This document shows, piece by piece, positions 8,737 through 16,745 of a stretch of DNA of 64,000 nt. Positions within the stretch are counted from its first letter, which is position 1. The number at the start of each line of letters is the position of its first letter. The position numbers and the translations under genes were made by a program. Under the pieces are notes generated by a model. That model made no database searches. It worked only from the letters and a program-made list of their open reading frames with translations, and was not told the origin of the DNA. Origin of the DNA: Clostridia bacterium (lineage in GTDB: Bacteria > Bacillota > Clostridia > Oscillospirales > Acutalibacteraceae); the NCBI GenBank assembly GCA_017403185.1, contig JAFQON010000013.1:34700-98699 (forward strand), read 5' to 3'.

Positions 8737-9931
8737 ATTTGCCGAACATAAGAAGCAGGAAGCCTGCCGCAACTGCCGAGCCGATAACGCCTGCAACATT
8801 CGGTCCCATAGCGTGCATGAGAAGGAAGTTTGTGGGGTTATACTTTCTGCCCTCAGTCTGGGCAACACGGGCTGCCATGGGCACGGCGGAAACGCCTGCC
8901 GCACCGATGAGGGGATTGATTTTGCCGCCTGTAATAAGGTAGAGCAGCTTGCCGAGAAGCACACCGCCTGCCGTTGAGAATGCAAAGGCAAGAAGACCGA
9001 GACCGACAATCATAAGTGTTTTAACCTGAATGAAGTCAACACCGTTTGCCGTTGCGCCGACGGTAACGCCAAGCATAATTGTGACGATATTGGTGAGCGC
9101 ATTCTGCGCTGTATCGCTGAGCCTGTCCGTAACGCCGCACTCCTTGAGAAGGTTGCCGAGCATAAGCATGCCGACCAGGGGAGCTGCATCGGGAAGAATG
9201 AGAGCAACTATAACAAAAACAACAATGGGGAAGATGATCTTCTCAACCTTGCTGACCTTGCGAAGCTGCTTCATTTCAACTTCTCTTTCCTTCTTTGTGG
9301 TGAGAAGCTTCATAATGGGCGGCTGAATGATGGGAATAAGCGCCATATATGAATATGCCGCAAGAGCAATGGGTGCAAGCATATGGCTCGCAAGCTTTGA
9401 GGCAACGAGAATTGCCGTGGGGCCGTCTGCGCCGCCGATAATTGCGATTGATGCCGCCTCCTGAGGTGTGAAGCCGAGCAGAATTGCGATAACAAACGCA
9501 ACATAAATACCGAGCTGAGCTGCCGCACCGAGAAGAAGGCTGATGGGGTTTGCAAGAAGGGGACCGAAATCGGTCATTGCGCCGATTCCGAGGAATATAA
9601 GACAGGGGAAGATTGAACTTTTAACACCTGCATATATCAGCCGCAGAACGCCGTCGTCATACCAGTGAGCGCCCTCAACCTTCTGAGCCGCATCCATAAG
9701 ACCTGCGGGGTCATCCATCATGCCTGCGCCGGGCATATTGGCAAGAAGAATGCCGAATGCAATGGGCACGAGCAGAAGGGGCTCAAACTTTTTCGCAATG
9801 GCGAGGAAGAGGAAAACAAAGGCAACGAGAATCATAACGCCGTATTTCCAACCTTCAGCGGTGAAAAGCAGATTGATGCCTGAATTCTCCCATATGCCGA
9901 GAGCTATATCTTTGATTAATGATAAATCCAT
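8735..9931 (-). CDS. oadB: Sodium-translocating decarboxylase, beta subunit
   Basis: Integral membrane subunit of the biotin-dependent decarboxylase sodium pump (OadB/GcdB/MmdB). It decarboxylates carboxybiotin and moves Na+ outward. The protein is about 398 residues with many membrane segments; the signature loops GGADGPTAI and NPTNFLLMHAMGPN are clear. The frame extends to TTG 9940, but its spacing from AAGGAGG is only 3 bases. ATG 9931 (12 bases) gives the family-like start MDLSLIKD, so the start is slightly uncertain. Last gene of the operon, 17 bases after the biotin carrier. Confidence 0.94.
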   Translation of the reverse strand: MDLSLIKDIALGIWENSGINLLFTAEGWKYGVMILVAFVFLFLAIAKKFEPLLLVPIAFGILLANMPGAGMMDDPAGLMDAAQKVEGAHWYDDGVLRLIYAGVKSSIFPCLIFLGIGAMTDFGPLLANPISLLLGAAAQLGIYVAFVIAILLGFTPQEAASIAIIGGADGPTAILVASKLASHMLAPIALAAYSYMALIPIIQPPIMKLLTTKKEREVEMKQLRKVSKVEKIIFPIVVFVIVALILPDAAPLVGMLMLGNLLKECGVTDRLSDTAQNALTNIVTIMLGVTVGATANGVDFIQVKTLMIVGLGLLAFAFSTAGGVLLGKLLYLITGGKINPLIGAAGVSAVPMAARVAQTEGRKYNPTNFLLMHAMGPNVAGVIGSAVAAGFLLLMFGK

Positions 9932-9948
9932 AGGGGGCAAAGTCCTCC

Positions 9949-10374
9949 TTAGCCGATAACAGCGAGAACTTCGTCGGTATCAACGGTTGATCCCTTTGAA
10001 ACGAGAATCTGCTTAACTGTGCCTGCGCAGGGAGCAACGATTTCATTTTCCATCTTCATTGCTTCAAGGATAATGAGAACATCGCCTGCGTTAACTGCTG
10101 AGCCTACAGCTGTGTTAACTGCGAGGATTGTGCCGGGCATGGGAGCTGCAATCTTTGTGCCGTCTGCAGGAGCAGCTGCAGGAGCGGGTGCGGGAGCTGC
10201 TTCGGGTGCCGCTGCGGGAGCGGGTGCTGCTGCAGGTGCAGGAGCTGCAACGGGTGCAGCTGCAACAGGTGCTGCCATGGGGATTACTGCATCGGTAACA
10301 TTTGTGATAACTGCATCGGTTTCTTCAACCTCTACCTCGTATGCTTTACCGTTAAGGTTTACAATGTATTTCAT
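9949..10374 (-). CDS. Biotin carboxyl carrier protein of the decarboxylase
   Basis: Separate biotin-carrier subunit (141 residues) that shuttles CO2 from the OadA active site to the membrane subunit. The C-terminal biotinyl domain has the EAMKMEN motif, with Lys107 as the biotinylation site. An Ala/Pro linker of about 40 residues (about 33-72) precedes it and gives the arm its reach. It sits between oadG and oadB, which supports membership of the pump rather than acetyl-CoA carboxylase. GGAGG lies 8 bases before ATG. Confidence 0.93.
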   Translation of the reverse strand: MKYIVNLNGKAYEVEVEETDAVITNVTDAVIPMAAPVAAAPVAAPAPAAAPAPAAAPEAAPAPAPAAAPADGTKIAAPMPGTILAVNTAVGSAVNAGDVLIILEAMKMENEIVAPCAGTVKQILVSKGSTVDTDEVLAVIG

Positions 10375-10379
10375 AATGA

Positions 10380-10883
10380 TTATTCCTCCACTTTCTTGAT
10401 TGATTTGAAGCTGAGTCTTTCAAGCGGAATGCCGCTTTCGTTGCTTATGATTGCCATAATTGCTGCTACGGTGTTTTCGTCAACACCTTCAAGCTCAAGA
10501 CCTGCGGGAGCAAGGCATCTGATTGATTTGAAGCTGAGCTTTTCAAGCGGAATGCCGCTCTGATGGCTTACAAGTGCCATAACAACAGCTGCAGTGCGCT
10601 CATCTGTATCAATCAGACGGAGCCCGCCGGGGGCCGTAACTGCAGGAGCCGATACCGAAGCAGCCTGAGCGGTAGCTGCTGAAGGTGCCGATGCGGGGGA
10701 ACTTTCGGCAACGATGGGCTCATCGGGAACCGAGGATACTCTGCTTTCAACGGCTCTGAATATTTTTGAGAGAAAAACAATGAGGACTGCGAGGATTGCA
10801 AGCTCAAGAAGAACAACTGCTATACCTGCAACCGCAACAAACATTGTTTCCGACATGGTGAGAGAGGCTTTATCTGCAAACAT
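10380..10883 (-). CDS. oadG: OadG-family subunit with duplicated C-terminal motif
   Basis: Small single-span subunit that links the carboxyltransferase to the membrane subunit and aids assembly. Of 167 residues, a membrane segment lies at about 13-37, then an Ala/Ser/Pro linker. The C-terminal region has two near-identical copies of a motif containing SGIPLEKLSFKSI, about 41 residues apart. Typical OadG proteins are shorter and lack this duplication. It starts 11 bases after oadA and ends 5 bases before the biotin-carrier gene, so translation is probably coupled. Confidence 0.85.
   Translation of the reverse strand: MFADKASLTMSETMFVAVAGIAVVLLELAILAVLIVFLSKIFRAVESRVSSVPDEPIVAESSPASAPSAATAQAASVSAPAVTAPGGLRLIDTDERTAAVVMALVSHQSGIPLEKLSFKSIRCLAPAGLELEGVDENTVAAIMAIISNESGIPLERLSFKSIKKVEE
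10397..10559. repeat. Near-identical direct repeat inside oadG
   Basis: About 40 bases at 10397-10437 recur at 10520-10559, a 123-base (41-codon) period. They encode the repeated SGIPLEKLSFKSI-type segment. The near-identity at DNA level suggests a recent duplication. Confidence 0.85.
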
Positions 10884-10894
10884 AGTTAACCCCC

Positions 10895-12274
10895 TCAGTC
10901 AATTCTCTTGATTGTATAGGCGAATGTGTTCTTTTTCAGTGCTTCACGCTTTTCAAAGAAAGCCTCTGCCTGAGCGGGGAATGCGATATATGAAAGAACA
11001 TCCTCAATGCTCTTTGCCTTGTCGCCGAGATATTCCTTTGCTTCTTCAAGACCGGGAGCAAGGGTATCTGCGAATCTGCCCGTGAAGGGCTCTTCATCGC
11101 CGAGCACAAGCTTCTGGAGCTCTTCGCTCACCTTGCCGGGAGCCTGACCGTATTCGCCCTTGATATAGCTCTTTACTTCCTTTGAAATGTTCTTGTATCT
11201 TTCGCCTGCAAGAACATTGGCAGTTGCCTGAACACCGACCATCTGGCTCATGGGTGTTACGAGGGGAGGATAGCCGAGGTCCTCACGCACTCTGGGAGTT
11301 TCAAGCAGAACCTCATCGAGCTTATCAAGCTTCTTCTGAGCAGTGAGCTGAGCAACAAGGTTTGAGAGCATACCGCCGGGAATCTGATAAATCAGAGCGT
11401 CGGTTTGGGTGCCCATAACAACGGGATTGAGAAGTCCGCTGTCGAGTGCCTTTGCACGGATGGGCTTGAAGAAATCGTTGATTTCCTTGCATACATTCTC
11501 GTCAACATCAACCTCATAGCCGTACTGCTTGAGAGTGTAGACGAGAGTTTCGGTTGCGGGCTGTGATGTGCCGCCCGAGAAGCAGGAGATAGCCGAGTCA
11601 ATAACATCTGCGCCTGCTTCAACGCACTTGAGAAGTGTCATGAAGCCGAGACCTGTTGTTGAGTGGGTGTGAACAACGATGGGAACCTTTACATTTGCTT
11701 TGAGAGCCTTAACAAGGTCATAACCCTCTTTGGGGCTCATGATGCCTGCCATATCCTTAACGCAGATTGACTGAACGCCGAGAGCTTCAATCTGCTTCGC
11801 AAGCTTTACATAGTTATCAAGGTTGTGGATGGGGCTGATTGTGTAGCAGATTGTGCCTGATGCGTGTGCACCGCACTTGAGGGTTTCGTCAACTGCCACT
11901 TCGATATTGCGCACATCGTTGAGTGCATCAAATATTCTGATGATGTCGATGCCGTTTTCAACGCTCTTGCGGATAAACATACGAACAACATCGTCGGGGT
12001 AATGCTTGTAGCCGAGAAGGTTCTGACCTCTGAGAAGCATCTGGAGCTTGGTGTTGGGGCAGGCTGCCTTGATTTTTCTCAGTCTTTCCCAAGGGTCTTC
12101 ATTGAGGTAACGAAGGCAGGAGTCAAAGGTTGCTCCGCCCCAGCACTCGAGTGAGTAATAGCCTGCCTTGTCGAGCTTTTCAAGAACGGGTGCGAAGTCC
12201 TTGAAGGGCATTCTTGTTGCGATAAGCGACTGGTTGGCATCTCTGAGCACTGTTTCCGTGAAATTAACTTTCAT
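10895..12274 (-). CDS. oadA: Oxaloacetate decarboxylase, alpha (carboxyltransferase) subunit
   Basis: Transfers the carboxyl group of oxaloacetate to biotin, giving pyruvate. The 459 residues hold a TIM-barrel carboxyltransferase domain (start LRDANQSL, metal/substrate region ECWGGATFD, metal site VVHTHSTTG, catalytic-Lys region SICVKDMAG) and a conserved carboxylase domain. It lacks the fused biotinyl domain, which is encoded separately. Homology cannot fully separate it from a transcarboxylase, but the OadG and OadB neighbours make the sodium-pump assignment strong. Start with AAAGGAA ribosome site; 50 bases downstream of glyQS with no clear promoter between. Confidence 0.94.
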   Translation of the reverse strand: MKVNFTETVLRDANQSLIATRMPFKDFAPVLEKLDKAGYYSLECWGGATFDSCLRYLNEDPWERLRKIKAACPNTKLQMLLRGQNLLGYKHYPDDVVRMFIRKSVENGIDIIRIFDALNDVRNIEVAVDETLKCGAHASGTICYTISPIHNLDNYVKLAKQIEALGVQSICVKDMAGIMSPKEGYDLVKALKANVKVPIVVHTHSTTGLGFMTLLKCVEAGADVIDSAISCFSGGTSQPATETLVYTLKQYGYEVDVDENVCKEINDFFKPIRAKALDSGLLNPVVMGTQTDALIYQIPGGMLSNLVAQLTAQKKLDKLDEVLLETPRVREDLGYPPLVTPMSQMVGVQATANVLAGERYKNISKEVKSYIKGEYGQAPGKVSEELQKLVLGDEEPFTGRFADTLAPGLEEAKEYLGDKAKSIEDVLSYIAFPAQAEAFFEKREALKKNTFAYTIKRID

Positions 12275-12324
12275 AAAAACTCATGTTCCTTTCTGTGTTT
12301 ATCGTGAAATTATTATAACCTGAA

Positions 12325-13707
12325 TTAAAACTCAATTCGTGAAGCGATATAATCTTCAAGAGCATCGATTGAAATTCTCTCCTGCTGCATGGTGTCACGG
12401 TCTCTTACCGTTACGCAGTTATCCTCGAGTGAATCGAAGTCGAAGGTGATGCAGATGGGAGTGCCGATTTCGTCCTCACGGCGGTATCTCTTGCCGATTG
12501 AGCCGGTTTCGTCAAAGTCAATCATGAACTTCTTCTGAAGCTTTTCGTAAACCTTGAGGGCATCTGCCGAAAGCTTCTTTGAAAGGGGAAGAACGGCAGC
12601 CTTGAAGGGCGCAATTGCGGGGCTGAGGTGAAGAACAACTCTTGTGTCGTTCTTTTCTGCATCGATAACCTCTTCATCGTATGCTTCGCAGAGAAGAGCG
12701 AGCACCGTTCTGTCAAGACCGTAGGTTGACTCGATAATGAAGGGGATGTATTTTTCGTTGGTTTCGGGGTCGAGATAATCCATCTTCTGACCGCTGTATT
12801 CCTGATGCCTTGTAAGGTCAAAGTTTGTTCTGTTGTGGGTGCCGTTGATTTCGCCCCAGCCGAAGGGGAAGAGGAATTCAATATCGCAGGCAGCCTTTGC
12901 ATAGTGAGCAAGCTTTTCGTGATCGTGATAACGGAGATTTTCAGCCTTGATGCCGAGATCTTGATAATACTTCATGCCGTATTCCTTGAAGTAATCGTAA
13001 AGGTCTGTATCGGTGCCTTCCTTGCAGAAGGTCTGGAACTCCATCTGCTCAAACTCGATTGTTCTGAAGGTGAAGTTACCGGGTGTGATTTCATTTCTGA
13101 AAGCCTTGCCTATCTGACCGATGCTGAAGGGAAGCTTTGCTCTCATTGTTCTCTGAACATTGAGGTAGTTGACATATTCACCCTGAGCATTTTCGGGGCG
13201 AAGATAGATAACGCTTTTGCTGTCGTTTGTAACGCCTCTGAAGGTCTGGAACATAAGGTTGAATTCTCTGATACCTGTGAAGTTATGCTTGCCGCAGTGG
13301 GGGCAGGGGATTGAATGAGCCTTGATGTATTCAAACATCTCTTCTTTGGTCATGCCGTCTGCATGTGCATCGGGGTCAAAATCGTCGATAAGGTTGTCTG
13401 CTCTGTGACGCATTTTGCATTCCTTGCAGTCAAGCAGAGGGTCTGAGAAGCTGGCAACATGGCCGCTTGCCTCCCATACTCTGGGGTGCATGAGGATATC
13501 GGCATCAACCTCGTAGCTGTTCTTTCTCTCTTGAATGAATCTTTTACGCCAGGTGTCCTTGACATTGTTTTTCATTCTTGCGCCGAGAGGGCCGTAATCC
13601 CAGGTGTTTGCAAGGCCGCCGTAGATTTCGCTGCCTGCAAAAATGAAGCCTCTGCCCTTGCAGAGAGCCACGATTTTTTCCATGGTTTTTTCGGTATTTT
13701 TCATCAT
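12325..13707 (-). CDS. glyQS: Glycine--tRNA ligase (dimeric type)
   Basis: Charges tRNA-Gly with glycine. The single-chain class II enzyme has about 460 residues, distinct from the tetrameric GlyQ/GlyS form. It contains the N-terminal FIFAGSEIYGG and WDYGPLG, a metal-binding-like CKEC/CPHC insert, motif 2 (GKAFRNEI) and motif 3 (GLDRTVLAL), followed by an anticodon-binding domain. The frame opens at TTG 13713, but ATG 13707 has 8-base spacing from GGGAG and is preferred. A near-consensus promoter lies close upstream; the leader is too short for a T-box. Confidence 0.96.
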   Translation of the reverse strand: MMKNTEKTMEKIVALCKGRGFIFAGSEIYGGLANTWDYGPLGARMKNNVKDTWRKRFIQERKNSYEVDADILMHPRVWEASGHVASFSDPLLDCKECKMRHRADNLIDDFDPDAHADGMTKEEMFEYIKAHSIPCPHCGKHNFTGIREFNLMFQTFRGVTNDSKSVIYLRPENAQGEYVNYLNVQRTMRAKLPFSIGQIGKAFRNEITPGNFTFRTIEFEQMEFQTFCKEGTDTDLYDYFKEYGMKYYQDLGIKAENLRYHDHEKLAHYAKAACDIEFLFPFGWGEINGTHNRTNFDLTRHQEYSGQKMDYLDPETNEKYIPFIIESTYGLDRTVLALLCEAYDEEVIDAEKNDTRVVLHLSPAIAPFKAAVLPLSKKLSADALKVYEKLQKKFMIDFDETGSIGKRYRREDEIGTPICITFDFDSLEDNCVTVRDRDTMQQERISIDALEDYIASRIEF

Positions 13708-13744
13708 ATCCAAAACTCCCGCATTTTAATATTTTTACACTATT

Positions 13745-13773
13745 ATGATACCCAAAATATACCTTAAAGTCAA
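13745..13773 (-). promoter_or_regulatory. Promoter of glyQS (possibly also the oad genes)
   Basis: Minus strand: TTGACT at 13768-13773, 17-base spacer, TATCAT at 13745-13750. The leader is only about 30 bases. Confidence 0.8.
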
Positions 13774-13786
13774 TGCCGTGAAAAAC

Positions 13787-13815
13787 AAAAAAGACCGTTT
13801 TTTGCGGTCTTTTTT
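13787..13815 (-). terminator. Bidirectional-type terminator after the zinc-ribbon gene
   Basis: 11-bp stem AAAAAAGACCG/CGGTCTTTTTT with a 7-base loop. It separates the zinc-ribbon gene from the glyQS promoter. Confidence 0.85.
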
Positions 13816-13848
13816 GGTAAAATGTGCTATTAATTATTTTAAATAATA

Positions 13849-14430
13849 TTATTTATCGGGAAAACGGATTTTCAATTCCTTTTTTATCGCCGAAAGAAGC
13901 TTGTTGTTGTGGCACTTTATGCCGAAGCGTTCATCGCCGCAGCAGATGATTGCCTCGGGCACGCTTCGCCATAAAGACGATATGGCGGCAAAGGCGGTAA
14001 CATCCTCTGTGCTGATGCTGAATTCTTCTGTTTCGGCAAATTTTGCGGGCATAACACCGCTTATTTTATCCTCCGAAAAGGTAATATAGCATTGCTTGCT
14101 CTGAATGACGGCAAAGGCGGTGTTGAATGCAGTCAGTATTGCCAGAATAACAAACAGTCCGCAGGAGAACAGTGTTTTGGTTTCAACAAATCCTTCGTCA
14201 AGCAGGTCTGTGAGGGGGAACACCGCAATCAGTGCAGCGCAGGCGACAATCTGAGCGATGTTTGCAATAACCGTGCGTGATATGTAGTCACTGTACCGTA
14301 TAGTCACTGTGCCGTCTGATGCTGCCGTGACTTCCTCTGCAGGAACGGCTGCACGGATGACGGATTTGCCGCAGTTGGGGCAGATATCCTCGCTTTTCTT
14401 TATTCTCTTGCCGCAAAAATCACATTTCAT
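13849..14430 (-). CDS. Zinc-ribbon membrane protein of unknown function
   Basis: Protein of 193 residues with an N-terminal zinc ribbon (MKCDFCGK ... CPNCGK), then two membrane segments (about 60-82 and 88-112). A cytoplasmic C-terminal domain of about 80 residues has a PH-like beta pattern. The frame extends to 14460, but GGAGG lies 7 bases before ATG 14430, giving the zinc ribbon as the true N-terminus. Such zinc-ribbon membrane proteins are common in Firmicutes without assigned roles. Monocistronic by its terminator. Confidence 0.8.
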   Translation of the reverse strand: MKCDFCGKRIKKSEDICPNCGKSVIRAAVPAEEVTAASDGTVTIRYSDYISRTVIANIAQIVACAALIAVFPLTDLLDEGFVETKTLFSCGLFVILAILTAFNTAFAVIQSKQCYITFSEDKISGVMPAKFAETEEFSISTEDVTAFAAISSLWRSVPEAIICCGDERFGIKCHNNKLLSAIKKELKIRFPDK

Positions 14431-14493
14431 CTCAATTACCTCCGAATTTTTTCTTTTCACCTATAAGACGATTCAAATGCGGAGTTGGTCTAA

Positions 14494-14531
14494 GAAAATG
14501 AATAATGAAAAATGAAAAATGAATAATTAAG
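14494..14531. repeat. A/T-rich tandem-like repeat
   Basis: Tandem variants of the unit AATGAATAATGAAAA between the zinc-ribbon gene and the small membrane gene. No reading frame or clear stem. Confidence 0.5.
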
Positions 14532-14595
14532 GGTCTGTGACGCTTATTATAATCGGGCAAGGGCATAGCCCTTCCGAAAAAAATTGCAGCGAAAT

Positions 14596-14889
14596 TCAAA
14601 CAAGCATAGCGAGAAATTCGCCGATTTTTTCGCTTACGGTCATTAGAATATCTTCATTTTCTGTCATAAATTCCGTGAATTTCTCAAGAAAGGTTTTGCT
14701 GAAGCTATCCATAAAACCGAAAAAAGCTTCGTCGCTTCCGCCGAAAAAAACTTCAACAATACTGCCCAGAGCAAGTTCAAGAGGGCCGAAAAGAACATCA
14801 AGCGGACCGTAGCCGAAATTGCCCGCAACGGCGCAAATGAGCAGGTACGGCAGAAGTATCGGCAAGAAAATAATTACAACTGAACCCAT
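14596..14889 (-). CDS. 97-residue membrane-associated protein in the lipase operon
   Basis: Small protein with one strongly hydrophobic N-terminal segment (about 4-25, VVIIFLPILLPYLL), a Gly/Phe-rich middle and an amphipathic C-terminal helix. AAGGAGG lies 6 bases before the ATG and the ATG is only 11 bases after the lipase stop codon, so it is co-transcribed with the HTH-lipase gene. No family is recognised. The position suggests an accessory or immunity-like partner of the lipase-sensor protein, which is inference only. Confidence 0.65.
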   Translation of the reverse strand: MGSVVIIFLPILLPYLLICAVAGNFGYGPLDVLFGPLELALGSIVEVFFGGSDEAFFGFMDSFSKTFLEKFTEFMTENEDILMTVSEKIGEFLAMLV

Positions 14890-14900
14890 AAAAATCCTCC

Positions 14901-16526
14901 TTATTTAAGGTTTTCAATCATCTCAAAAAGCTCGGTGTAAAAATTGAGGGTAGGCTTGTTTTTGGCGTTGAGCCCTATAACGGTGCCGTGGTCTCCCTTG
15001 CGTGTTTCGGCAACATACCATATGCCCGTCTGAATATCCTTCTTATCCTCGGGGAATACGGTGTGGCTTTCACCGAACGGATACTGTGCGGAAACAACAT
15101 TTACAAGCCCGTCGTTTTCCTTCCACGATTTGTCAATGCTTATGCCGCCTTCGGTTGTGCCTGTGTATGCACCCATTGCAAGCGCAAACGGATAGAGCAC
15201 GGGCAGCGTTGATGCGGCGGGCAGGTGATTGCCGAGAATCGAGCTCTCAGAGGTTGTGCTGTATGCGTATGAGAAATAGTAAATACCCTCAACGGTTTTG
15301 ATTTTTTTGTTGAGCTGTGCCGCACCGTCGGGCGAGAGGTCGTATGCTGCATGGTCATTGCCTGCTGCCGTGAGGGCTGCAATTGCGCCCCGTGCATCGC
15401 TTTCACCGATTCCGAACTGGTCAAGGCTGAAATCGTAAACGCCGTTTATCGGTGAGGATATACCTGCAATGCCGAAGCAGAGCGACATGAGCAGGTCGGT
15501 TGTATCCGAAATTCCAACGGAGCTGCCGAGCGTGTTGATAATCTCGGTGAGTGTTGAGCCGTTGTGCGGAGCGCAGAGAGCGGTTACGGAATGAATGCAA
15601 TCGCCCTTGCCGCCCGTGAAAAGCGGCGAGGTTTCGTCGCCCGTCGCTTTCATCTCCGCTTCGTCGCCGTATTCAAGCAGAGAGGCAAGCAGCCTGACCG
15701 TTGCGCCGCCGAAGGAATGCCCCACAAGATTTATTTTCACCTTCTGACCGCCGTTGATTTTTTCGCCCCAGTTTTCAACAAGGGGAGCGGTGTAGGTTCT
15801 GCCGTAGCGTTCGTGATTGTGCTCCTTTGAATGTGCTTCGCCGTAGTCAACGGTTGTGCCTGTAAGCTGCGCATAAAGCTCGCACGCTCTGTCCCATGCA
15901 CTTGAAACAGGGCCGATACTCGGGGTATAAACGGTGTAGCCCTCAACCTCAAGATTCTTTTTGAGGTCGTATGCACCGCCGCCCCAATACTGAGCAACAT
16001 TATTTATTCCGCTGCCCTCGCCCCAGCCGCCGAGGCCGTGAACGAGCACGAAGGGGTATTCAACTTTGCCGCCGTTGAGCTCATACCAATAATCTTTGAT
16101 TTCATCCGAATATACGGGCACAAGCACCGCCGATACAGCTATCAGAATGATAAGAATAACCGATATTATTTTTTTGAACAGCTTTCTTTTGCTCTTTTTC
16201 GGCATTTCGGGTGCAGGCTCGGATTGAGCCTCTGACCCGTCATCCGTTATTTTTTCATTTTCTGCGATATTCTCTTTTTCTTCGGGCACCTCTTCAGTTT
16301 CGGTCACAAGCTCCTGCGGTGTTTCTGCGGCTTCATCCTTTAAAAGGTAGTCGGTCGATACGCCGAAAAGCTCGCTCATTGCAATAATTTTATCTATATC
16401 GGGAAGAGAGCCGCTTGACTCCCACTTGGAAACAGACTGACGGGATACCCCCAATTTTTCTGCGAAGGCCTCCTGAGAGAGCCCCTTCTCTTTTCTAAGT
16501 TTCAGTATTTTCTCGGAAATGTTCAT
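14901..16526 (-). CDS. XRE helix-turn-helix / membrane segment / family I.5 lipase fusion
   Basis: 541 residues in three parts. Residues 1-64 form a Cro/CI-type HTH (LSQEAFAEKLGVSRQSVSKW), then an acidic linker to about 108. A basic patch and one membrane segment follow (about 119-137). From about 155 comes a lipase of the Geobacillus/Staphylococcus true-lipase group: oxyanion loop VLVHGLGGWG, nucleophile Ser271 (GHSFGG), Asp472 (ENDG) and His513 (GDHG). Asp-His spacing (41) equals that of Geobacillus lipases, and their zinc ligands appear as Asp212, His232 and His238. A basic flank on the cytoplasmic side puts the HTH inside and the lipase outside. GGAGGA ribosome site; co-transcribed with the 97-residue gene. 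Confidence 0.9.
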   Translation of the reverse strand: MNISEKILKLRKEKGLSQEAFAEKLGVSRQSVSKWESSGSLPDIDKIIAMSELFGVSTDYLLKDEAAETPQELVTETEEVPEEKENIAENEKITDDGSEAQSEPAPEMPKKSKRKLFKKIISVILIILIAVSAVLVPVYSDEIKDYWYELNGGKVEYPFVLVHGLGGWGEGSGINNVAQYWGGGAYDLKKNLEVEGYTVYTPSIGPVSSAWDRACELYAQLTGTTVDYGEAHSKEHNHERYGRTYTAPLVENWGEKINGGQKVKINLVGHSFGGATVRLLASLLEYGDEAEMKATGDETSPLFTGGKGDCIHSVTALCAPHNGSTLTEIINTLGSSVGISDTTDLLMSLCFGIAGISSPINGVYDFSLDQFGIGESDARGAIAALTAAGNDHAAYDLSPDGAAQLNKKIKTVEGIYYFSYAYSTTSESSILGNHLPAASTLPVLYPFALAMGAYTGTTEGGISIDKSWKENDGLVNVVSAQYPFGESHTVFPEDKKDIQTGIWYVAETRKGDHGTVIGLNAKNKPTLNFYTELFEMIENLK

Positions 16527-16624
16527 GTTCGTCCTCCTTCAGATTTCACCACAATTTTAGCTCGTTTCGGCGGTATCTTCTACCAACTTTGGCGGACATT
16601 TGCAAAAATCGGGCAAAAAATGCT

Positions 16625-16665
16625 GTAAAGTCGGGTTTACATTGTGCCTGTAAAGCACATTTTAC
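16625..16665. promoter_or_regulatory. Twin palindromic operators of the HTH-lipase gene
   Basis: Two copies of GTAAA-N6-TTTAC (16625-16640 and 16650-16665), centres 25 bases apart. They sit just downstream of the promoter -10, over the start of the transcript. Likely binding sites for the HTH protein itself. Confidence 0.6.
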
Positions 16666-16674
16666 TCTGATAAG

Positions 16675-16703
16675 ATGATAACATTTTTATTTTATGCAGT
16701 CAA
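16675..16703 (-). promoter_or_regulatory. Promoter of the HTH-lipase operon
   Basis: Minus strand: TTGACT at 16698-16703, 17-base spacer, TATCAT at 16675-16680. About 140 bases of leader follow. Confidence 0.75.
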
Positions 16704-16704
16704 T

Positions 16705-16738
16705 ATAAAAACACCCCGCCGATTTTACATCGACGGGG
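16705..16738 (-). terminator. Terminator of mgtE
   Basis: Minus strand: 9-bp GC-rich stem (16714-16722 with 16730-16738, one G-U), then a T-rich run. It lies directly after the mgtE stop codon and overlaps the region of the next promoter. Confidence 0.75.
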
Positions 16739-16745
16739 ATTAATT

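Noticed and set aside
13714-13780. T-box leader upstream of glyQS
   Set aside because: The promoter is only about 30 bases from the start codon, leaving no room for a T-box, and no specifier or T-box consensus is seen.
14537-14812. Plus-strand gene over the small membrane protein
   Set aside because: No ribosome site and a biased Ser/Lys composition typical of an antisense frame; the minus-strand gene has a strong site.
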